This document shows, in pieces, positions 58,195-64,000 of a DNA stretch of 64,000 nucleotides. The stretch is from CAZNUP01 sp964609775 (lineage in GTDB: Bacteria > Patescibacteriota > Microgenomatia > JAMCZE01): contig CAZSSJ010000001.1 in NCBI GenBank assembly GCA_964609775.1, positions 36,527 through 100,526 on the forward strand, in the 5' to 3' direction. The notes under the pieces are model-generated. The model was given only the letters and a program-made list of their open reading frames with translations. It did not search any database and was not told the origin of the DNA. The position numbers and the translations under genes were made by a program. Numbering within the stretch: the stretch's first letter is position 1; each line of letters begins with the position of its first letter.

Positions 58195-58320
58195 TTCTAA
58201 ATTCGAAATCCTAAATTCGAAACAAACCGAAAATTCTAAATTCAAATTCTTTAAACACCCTTGAATTTATTTGGATTTTGAAATTGTTTCGGATTTCGAG
58301 GTTCGGATTTCGGATTTTGT
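58195..58320. repeat. AT-rich 7-bp repeat region before mreB
   Basis: Degenerate CTAAATTCGAAAT-type units fill the spacer between the PEGA gene and mreB. No gene is present. Confidence 0.5.
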
Positions 58321-58326
58321 AACCGG

Positions 58327-59415
58327 ATGCTTAATTTTGGTAAAAGATTAGGAATCGATCTCGGGACAGCAAATTCTCTCGTTTACCTGGTGGGACAAGG
58401 GGTGGTTCTCAATGAGCCGACGGTGGTCGCGGTCACGGTTGAGGATAGCGCCGTGGTAGCGGTCGGGAACGAGGCTAAGCAGATGCTCGGACGGACGCCC
58501 GGAAATATTATGGCTTCAAGGCCGATGCGGGACGGGGTGATTGCTGATTATGAAGCGACTGAGGCGATGCTGCGGTATTTTATTGACCGGGTGTGTGGAT
58601 CTTCACGGCTTTTCAAGCCGGAAGTGATGATTTGTGTGCCGGCGGGAGTGACCCAGGTTGAGCGGCGAGCCGTTTTGGATGCCACGTTGTCAGCCGGAGC
58701 GCGGGTGGCTTATTTAATTGACGAGCCGCTGGCGGCAGCCATTGGGGCCAAGATTCCCATTGCTAATCCTTCAGGCAATATGATTGTCGACATTGGCGGG
58801 GGAAGCACCGAGGCGGCGGTTATCTCTTTGGGCGGGGTGGTGGCGCACCGGTCTGCCCGGGTCGCGGGAAATAGGGTTGATGAAGCGATCATCCATTATG
58901 TTAAACGCAGGTATAATCTGCTTATTGGAGAGAGAACGGCGGAGGAAATTAAGATTACGATTGGATCAGCAATTCTAGTGGGGAAGAAAGACAGTTCACA
59001 GTTGACAGTTCACAGTTCACAGAAAGATTCATCTTCTTCGGTGAACCGTGAACAAAGCTCCCCCGTGAACCAAATGGAGGTGCGGGGGCGGGATGCGGCT
59101 TCGGGACTGCCGAGGGTGATCAATTTAACGGCAGATGAGGTGGTGGAGGCCATTACGCCGGTTCTTTCGCAAATTATCACTGCTGTTAAGGGAGTGCTGG
59201 AAGAAACGCCGCCGGAGCTTGCTTCGGACATCATTGACCGCGGGATTGTGCTCTCTGGGGGCACGTCTCTCCTGCGAAATCTGGACAAACTCATGACGGA
59301 GACGATTAGTGTGCCGGTCCATGTTGCGGATGACCCTCTTTTTTGTGTGGTTAAGGGGTGCGGGATTGCCATGGAGAATATAGACCTCTACAAAAAGAGT
59401 GTTAACAGAAAGTGA
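58327..59415 (+). CDS. mreB: Rod-shape actin homologue MreB with repeat-derived insert
   Basis: This 362-aa protein has the actin-fold phosphate loops (LGIDLGTANSLVYL, MIVDIGGGSTEAAV) and adenosine motif (GIVLSGGTSLLRNLDKLM). It polymerises under the membrane to guide wall synthesis. Residues about 220-252 are an extra Ser/Gln-rich loop (SSQLTVHSSQ...) placed before the conserved MEVRGRD; its DNA is a 7-bp tandem repeat. The rest of the protein is well conserved. Confidence 0.95.
   Translation: MLNFGKRLGIDLGTANSLVYLVGQGVVLNEPTVVAVTVEDSAVVAVGNEAKQMLGRTPGNIMASRPMRDGVIADYEATEAMLRYFIDRVCGSSRLFKPEVMICVPAGVTQVERRAVLDATLSAGARVAYLIDEPLAAAIGAKIPIANPSGNMIVDIGGGSTEAAVISLGGVVAHRSARVAGNRVDEAIIHYVKRRYNLLIGERTAEEIKITIGSAILVGKKDSSQLTVHSSQKDSSSSVNREQSSPVNQMEVRGRDAASGLPRVINLTADEVVEAITPVLSQIITAVKGVLEETPPELASDIIDRGIVLSGGTSLLRNLDKLMTETISVPVHVADDPLFCVVKGCGIAMENIDLYKKSVNRK
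58990..59023 (+). repeat. 7-bp tandem repeat in mreB
   Basis: ACAGTTC/ACAGTTG units repeat four to five times; 20 nt further on GTGAACCGTGAAC is the reverse complement of the repeat found in the next gene. Confidence 0.75.
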
Positions 59416-59522
59416 CTTATAGATTTGAGATTTGAGAATGGAGATTGGAGAATTTAATTGCTGATTTTGGGCAGGAAAAAAAGTGTTCATAGATTTGAGA
59501 TTGGGGATTTGAGATTTGAGAA
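59412..59522. repeat. 7-bp repeats between mreB and the glycosyltransferase
   Basis: AGATTTG/AGAATGG/AGATTGG units occur in two clusters. No gene is seen. Confidence 0.6.
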
Positions 59523-59562
59523 TTCAATATCCTGTAATAATTTAATAGGGGAGAGGAGAAAG

Positions 59563-60390
59563 ATGCTAAAAAAAGTCTTAGGTGTGAGAATCAATGATCT
59601 GCCTGAGAGTCAGGCGGTTAGGGTGGTGACTTCCTGGCTTAAAAAAACTACCGGTTCACGGTTCACGGTTCACGGTTCACGGTTAATTTTTACTCCGGGG
59701 CCGGAGTTTATAGTCACGGCCCAGAAAGACCTGGAGTTTAGGGAAATTCTGAACGCTTCGGACCTGAATGTTCCTGACGGATTTGGGTTGAAATTTGCCG
59801 GGATTGAGAATCGGGTGCTGGGGGTGGATCTCATGGTGAGGCTTTGTGAGGAAGCGGCGAAAAATGATTGGTCGGTGGGGCTTCTGGGAGGAAGGGGAGG
59901 AGTGGCCGGGAAAGCGGCGAAAAAGTTGCAGGAGAAATTTCCCAAACTGCAAATTGGGTATGCCTTGTCAGATGGAAAAGCGGACCAAGTATTGAGGTAT
60001 TACTTTATAGATAGTTCTATTACTTTATCTTATGATAAGGTAACCGATAAACTTTCTCTTATGCCGGAAGTTGACCTGCTTTTTGTGGCTTTTGGGCATC
60101 CGACACAGGAAAAACTTCTCTGGAAAATGAAAAAGGAAAAAGAAGAAATGAAAGGAAATTCCCAATTCTCAATTCCCAATTCTCAATTCCGGGTGGGGAT
60201 GGGGGTGGGAGGAAGCTTTGACTTCATTTCCGGGGAGGTTTGGGAACCAACAGGTTGGTGGTCACAAATGGGTCTTAAATGGCTGGGAAGACTTCTTAGT
60301 AACCCTGGGCATATAAAGAGAGTGGTCAGGGCAGTGATAGTTTTTCCGGCGTTGCTTCTTAGGGACAAACTTCTGGGCAAACCTCAGTAA
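59563..60390 (+). CDS. WecG/TagA/CpsF-family glycosyltransferase
   Basis: ATG 59563 is preceded by GAGGAG. The 275-aa GT26 protein has the SDLNVPDGFGL motif and VDLLFVAFGHPTQEKLL. Relatives add N-acetylmannosamine(-uronate) to lipid-linked GlcNAc for wall polymers. Two loops are repeat-derived: TTGSRFTVHGSR (residues 30-41) and NSQFSIPNSQFR (196-209). It follows mreB, which suits an envelope role. Confidence 0.88.
   Translation: MLKKVLGVRINDLPESQAVRVVTSWLKKTTGSRFTVHGSRLIFTPGPEFIVTAQKDLEFREILNASDLNVPDGFGLKFAGIENRVLGVDLMVRLCEEAAKNDWSVGLLGGRGGVAGKAAKKLQEKFPKLQIGYALSDGKADQVLRYYFIDSSITLSYDKVTDKLSLMPEVDLLFVAFGHPTQEKLLWKMKKEKEEMKGNSQFSIPNSQFRVGMGVGGSFDFISGEVWEPTGWWSQMGLKWLGRLLSNPGHIKRVVRAVIVFPALLLRDKLLGKPQ
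59652..59685 (+). repeat. 7-bp tandem repeat in the glycosyltransferase gene
   Basis: GGTTCAC occurs four times in tandem. A second cluster (AATTCTC/AATTCCC) is at 60157-60191. Confidence 0.8.
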
Positions 60391-60412
60391 ATTGCATCTA
60401 GAGCGGTTGTAA

Positions 60413-60441
60413 TTGATGCTATGGTTACTATGGGATATAAT
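60413..60441 (+). promoter_or_regulatory. Promoter of the 60448 gene
   Basis: TTGATG (60413), 17 nt, TATAAT (60436), ATG 6 nt after. It fixes the start at ATG 60448 rather than the in-frame GTG at 60553. Confidence 0.75.
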
Positions 60442-60447
60442 TAATTT

Positions 60448-61908
60448 ATGAGGACAATTGAAGCTTCGCAGAGAGGTCTTTTGGACGACCTGTCAATTTC
60501 AGAAGATGCCTAGCAGGCGTTTTCCCGGTGGCGAGCGAGGCTTACAGAGGTTGTGAATACCGTTGATCAGGCGGCGGCGAGAATGAGAGGCCTTATGCCT
60601 GAGGGGATTAATACCTACTGGCAATTCATGAGCGGGGCAGGTGGGTATGAAACACGTCAAGTGGTGGAACCATGGGATGGATATCGGGTCGGGGTAACGG
60701 ACTGCCCAAAAGATGTTTATGGAGAAGGTCGGCTTTATACGGTGACTTCGGCGCTGGCAGTCAAAACTCTGGAAGCGGGGGGGAAATTACTGCCTCCGGT
60801 TCTCCATCGGGAGCATGGGGTGAGAACCCATAAAGGTTTGGGCTTGCCTTTAGTATCGAGGTTTTTTGAGTGCCTGATAGGCCCAGATATTTTGGGCGGC
60901 AAAGATTACTTTCTGTGGATGGGCCATCAAATTGACCCTGAACAGTTTCGGATTGAGAATATGATCGCTTCCATGGGTCCAGACGTCAGCCAGAGGATCG
61001 CTTCTTTATTTTTCGATCCAAAATCTGATCTGGACAGAAGACCTTTGTTTTTGGGCCAACAAGTTGAGCAAATTATAAAACTTCGGGGTCAGGGTGAAAG
61101 CCTGGCGAATTATCCTGAGCTTTGGGCACGTGCAGAAGAAATTCTGGGGGGACTGGCCCAACTTACTGGCCTGCGTTCTGGTTGGTACATCCTTCTTCGG
61201 GAATCTTTGCTCGGGGAAAAAGGAGACAGGTTGGCAATGGACCCGTTTGCTATAAAGCTTCTTCTTGAGCTGGTTTTAGAAGCAGGTTTGGAAAGCAAAA
61301 AACATGATGGTCCGAGTCAGGCCGTGGTATTGGAGATTGACACAAAAAGACTGTTTTCTCAGACGGGTGGAGGGAGACTTTATCCAGTTCTATTTGATAA
61401 TCGGGATCCGTTAAAGACGGTGCCCGCTGTTTCTATTGGCCCTGAAGCAGTGGTAAGAGTTTTGGCAGCGAATCCAGCAGCATTAAGAAGTACCGTGTTT
61501 GAGGTGGTGTCAATTGAAGAGTTGGACAAGAAAAATTTCCTGGGTCATTCCAGACCGTCCGACTTTGATGTGAATGAACTCGACCCTAGTAATCCCTGTT
61601 GCAGTTTGAGGTATAGTTTAAAGCCCGATGAGCAGGTTCAACGCTGGCGAGACCAACGGGGGGCATTAGATTCTGTGAGCCTTGTTAAGTTGTGGCGAGA
61701 GCACTTAATGGCTGGCCGTATTGCCCCACTGCAGCCAATTTACCCGGGCCAATTTGGGTCTGAAAGTTTGGATCAATTTCTATTGCATGTTTTTGGCCCT
61801 GAGATCATTACGGGAGATTCTGATCGGGATTGGGATCTATATGGGGGAGCTTTTTCAAGGTTTGAACTTTCGCGGCTAGTTCTCCCGGGAATAATTAAGG
61901 GGCATTGA
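60448..61908 (+). pseudogene. Large unknown protein with an in-frame TAG at codon 22
   Basis: The promoter points to ATG 60448 (MRTIEASQRGLLDDLSISEDA), then TAG at 60511-60513, then QAFSRWRARLTEVVNTVDQAAARM and 440 further residues in the same frame. GTG 60553 could restart a 451-aa product. I recognise no family; the body is rich in soluble alpha/beta segments without membrane helices or signal peptide. A nonsense mutation or suppression would both fit. It converges on a small membrane gene. Confidence 0.65.
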
Positions 61909-62058
61909 AGATGAGTATTGTCCTCGCGATTTGGTTTTCCTTGCTTCTGGAGAATCTTTCAGAAAGGCCAGGTAGACAAGCATGAAGGCAATAAAAAGGA
62001 GCAGAAAAGCGATCACGATTTGAATGTTTGTTTCAGCTAGACCAGGGATTCTTAGCAT
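61876..62058 (-). CDS. Small single-span membrane protein
   Basis: This 60-aa protein has one hydrophobic span (IQIVIAFLLLFIAFMLVYLAFL) and a charged tail. AAGGA lies 6 nt before the ATG, which supports it. It overlaps the end of the unknown 60448 gene by 33 nt. Confidence 0.6.
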   Translation of the reverse strand: MLRIPGLAETNIQIVIAFLLLFIAFMLVYLAFLKDSPEARKTKSRGQYSSSMPLNYSREN

Positions 62059-62196
62059 GTTTTTTCCTTAAACGGCTTTTGATTATGTGAGCCGTGAGCA
62101 TACACAATATAGCCAGGCCGCTATCTAAAGTCAAGGCTAGAGAGTTTATCCAGCTTCGTGGTTTTATCTTAGAGATTTTCCGTGTAAAGTAGAAGG

Positions 62197-63045
62197 ATGA
62201 GCGATATTTTGGTTGATCAGAAGACTTCTAGATTGGTTTTTTTTGCGCCGGCGAGAGTGAAGAGGCTAGGGGAAGGTGGGGAGACAGCCAGAATTTGTCC
62301 GTTCTGTCCGGAGAATGACCGGATGAATCGGGAAGTTTTGAGAATTGATGATGGCCAAGGCGGGTGGAAGGTGCGGGTGATTGCCAACAAATTTCCCATT
62401 TCTGACTTTCATGAGGTGATTGTCCATTCTCCGGATCATGATTTAGACCTGCCGACGATTAGTCGAGAGCAGATGAGTCTGGTGCTGACAGTCTATCGGC
62501 AAAGATTTAATTATCATGTGGCTTTGAAGCACGGTCAGGTGGTTATTTTTTACAATCATAATGTTCATGCGGGGGCCTCGCTTGAGCATTCGCATTCGCA
62601 GTTGGTGGTGGTTCCACCGCGATTCCGAGTCACTGGTTTGGAAAAACAGCCGGAGGTGAATGTGGTTTTTAAAACGAAGCACTTTAGTTTGTATTGCCCC
62701 GAATTCGGTCAGTGGCCTTATGAATTATGGGCTGTTCCTATAGTTTCTGGAAAAACCTTTGGTCAGATTTCTGATGAGGAGCTGTCAGATTTAGCCGGGA
62801 TTATTCCCAAGGTTTCGGCAGTGATGGTGGAAAAGTTTTTGCACCATGAAGAGCTGCATAAGCATCCAGGTCAGGACGACGTGCCGTTTAACTATTATGT
62901 CTATCACGGCCAGGACTGGTTTCTGCGGTTCATCCCGCGGCTTATCCATCCGGGAGGATTTGAACTGGCGACCGGGATGAACGTTAATATGATTAAGCCG
63001 GAAAGAGCGGCAGAGGAGTATCGGAAAGAATTGGCCCGAATTTAG
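62197..63045 (+). CDS. galT: GalT-like nucleotidyltransferase (HIT superfamily)
   Basis: This 282-aa protein has CPFCPEN near the N-terminus and LEHSHSQLVVVP, the HxHxQ motif carrying the nucleophilic histidine of galactose-1-phosphate uridylyltransferases. It is about 50 residues shorter than E. coli GalT, so specificity for galactose is not certain. TAAAGT ends 6 nt before the ATG. Confidence 0.82.
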   Translation: MSDILVDQKTSRLVFFAPARVKRLGEGGETARICPFCPENDRMNREVLRIDDGQGGWKVRVIANKFPISDFHEVIVHSPDHDLDLPTISREQMSLVLTVYRQRFNYHVALKHGQVVIFYNHNVHAGASLEHSHSQLVVVPPRFRVTGLEKQPEVNVVFKTKHFSLYCPEFGQWPYELWAVPIVSGKTFGQISDEELSDLAGIIPKVSAVMVEKFLHHEELHKHPGQDDVPFNYYVYHGQDWFLRFIPRLIHPGGFELATGMNVNMIKPERAAEEYRKELARI

Positions 63046-63257
63046 GATTGTTTGTTTTCGATTCCCAGGAGCCAGAGGACGGCTTCTTTTTTGTATCTTC
63101 TATCGCCGCGGGAGTTAATTCTTAAGGGGACAAGTTTGCCGCGTTTGCCCCAGCGTTTGATCGTTAATATGCTGACGCGAAAAATTTGGGCGACTTCTTT
63201 GACAGTCAGGAGATCTGGTAAGCTATCAAGTGATAGATTTTGATTAACGTTAGGCAT
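63042..63257 (-). CDS. Small MerR/excisionase-like helix-turn-helix protein
   Basis: This 71-aa protein reads LLTVKEVAQIFRVSILTIKRWGKRGKLVPLRIN, a typical winged helix-turn-helix of the HTH_17 type. TTGACA, 17 nt and TATAAA (63279-63307, - strand) form its promoter. It overlaps the galT end by 4 nt. Confidence 0.8.
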   Translation of the reverse strand: MPNVNQNLSLDSLPDLLTVKEVAQIFRVSILTIKRWGKRGKLVPLRINSRGDRRYKKEAVLWLLGIENKQS

Positions 63258-63356
63258 GCGACTGTTCTTTTATGTGATTTTATATTACTTAGTACATCAG
63301 TTGTCAAGGGGAAATCAATTGTAAGATCTTATAAGGGGTGTTGGTATACTGGAAAG

Positions 63357-63556
63357 ATGTCATGGAAAATTCTATTAGGGATTAACCTCCTGTGGTATTT
63401 GGGAGAAGGCCTTCTTGGGCCATTGTTTACCGTGTTTGCTCAGGAAGTGGGGGGAAGTGTGCTGGATATTTCGGCGGCCTGGGCGACGTATCTGGCGGTC
63501 ACGGGAGTGGCAATCATTTTGATTGGAAAAGTGAGTGATCGGTCCGGGGCGGCAGT
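63357..63556 (+). pseudogene. Truncated MFS-type transporter (N-terminal part)
   Basis: TATACT ends 6 nt before ATG 63357. The product begins as a major-facilitator protein (two membrane helices, then IGKVSDRSG, the loop 2-3 signature) but loses its frame sense where the convergent gene 63559-63897 ends. The remaining 10 helices are missing, so this is a broken gene at a rearrangement junction. Confidence 0.7.
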
Positions 63557-63558
63557 CC

Positions 63559-63897
63559 TTATTTTAATCTTCTTGAAATTTCCAAGATTTTTCCTGTGCT
63601 TAAAACTGCCAACGAAACTAAAAACAGTTGGCCCCAATTGGCTAAGACTTCTGCTCGGTACGAATATAGTGGGTCTTTATCGCCCATAAAGAACCCGTAG
63701 AGAAAAAACGCGGCACTAACAATAGCACCCGTATACCCTGCCCCCTTTAGAGTTTCTTCTACAGGATGAAGTACAAATGCCATACAACCATTACCACAAC
63801 CCGCAATCACATGTGCTCCGAGAGACAATGTCTCTGCTTTCGTTTCCGTTATTCCAAGATTCTCGTAGGCCATCGGTTGATTGTCTGGTTTGCTCAT
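63559..63897 (-). CDS. Small two-span membrane protein
   Basis: This 112-aa protein has two or more hydrophobic segments (AGYTGAIVSAAFFLYGFFM, WGQLFLVSLAVLSTG) and a Cys/Gly segment (HVIAGCGNGCMAF). No family is recognised. Its promoter (TTGACT, 17-18 nt, TATAAT) ends a few nt before the ATG. Confidence 0.6.
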   Translation of the reverse strand: MSKPDNQPMAYENLGITETKAETLSLGAHVIAGCGNGCMAFVLHPVEETLKGAGYTGAIVSAAFFLYGFFMGDKDPLYSYRAEVLANWGQLFLVSLAVLSTGKILEISRRLK

Positions 63898-64000
63898 ATC
63901 CTATATTATATACTATCCAGCAAACCACAGTCAAATTGACACCCCGGTAGATTCGCAGTGGAAGTGCAACACTTGAAGACTAGGTTGTCAGTCTCTTCCG

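Noticed and set aside
1..64000. Alternative genetic code (TAG or TGA reassigned)
   Set aside because: Both codons terminate many intact genes at the expected length (for example argS and the amylase with TAG, the LamG protein with TGA). Only three frames are interrupted.

Overview
The window looks like a chromosomal segment of a Candidate Phyla Radiation (Patescibacteria) bacterium, probably of the Microgenomates branch. The evidence is giant surface proteins built from GNVGIGTTSP repeats, small four-helix-bundle proteins of the 23S-rRNA intervening-sequence type, many toxin-antitoxin-like pairs, a lone ComEA/ComEC pair, and many -10 boxes only 6-8 nt from the start codon (leaderless genes). 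TGA, TAG and TAA all end ordinary genes, so the standard bacterial code applies and not the UGA=Gly code of Gracilibacteria/Absconditabacteria. The phylum is inferred; no rRNA is present to confirm it.

Layout. (1) 0-22.4 kb, + strand, envelope and carbohydrate block: a giant repeat surface protein carrying three intein/Hint domains, a 2031-aa DUF2341-LamG protein, a beta-helix/dockerin/propeller protein, a membrane-anchored cohesin protein and a membrane-anchored GH13 enzyme. A DUF4143 ATPase cassette sits among decayed LamG gene ends. (2) 22.5-35.5 kb, accessory island: DUF4143 ATPase, two AbiEii-type pairs, VapBC, an HTH/nucleotidyltransferase pair, HicAB and Fic on the + strand, alternating with small unrelated genes on the - strand. 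These small genes share one 5' leader (TTGAC box, GA tract, AATA) and in several places a GCGATCGC-centred palindrome. The core ruvCAB operon lies inside the island. (3) 35.5-42 kb, - strand secreted enzymes: two GH26-like proteins and an M64-type peptidase whose frame breaks in a long C tract. (4) 42-46.4 kb: a candidate leucine attenuator, a four-helix-bundle protein and leuS, then an eighth GA-tract gene and RelBE. (5) 46.4-64 kb, mostly housekeeping: comEA-comEC, a TrpR-like regulator, argS, M16 protease, ndk, tRNA-Pro, tRNA-Arg, sortase, trypsin-like protease, PEGA protein, mreB, a WecG/TagA glycosyltransferase, a GalT-like protein, and several broken genes.

The sequence is full of small expanding elements: 7-bp and 9-bp tandem repeats and short palindromic repeats have entered coding genes in frame (leuS, argS, mreB, wecG-like, M16, surface proteins). 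The observations most worth checking are the triple-intein protein, the leucine attenuator before leuS, and the cassette-like array of small genes with a common leader and palindrome.
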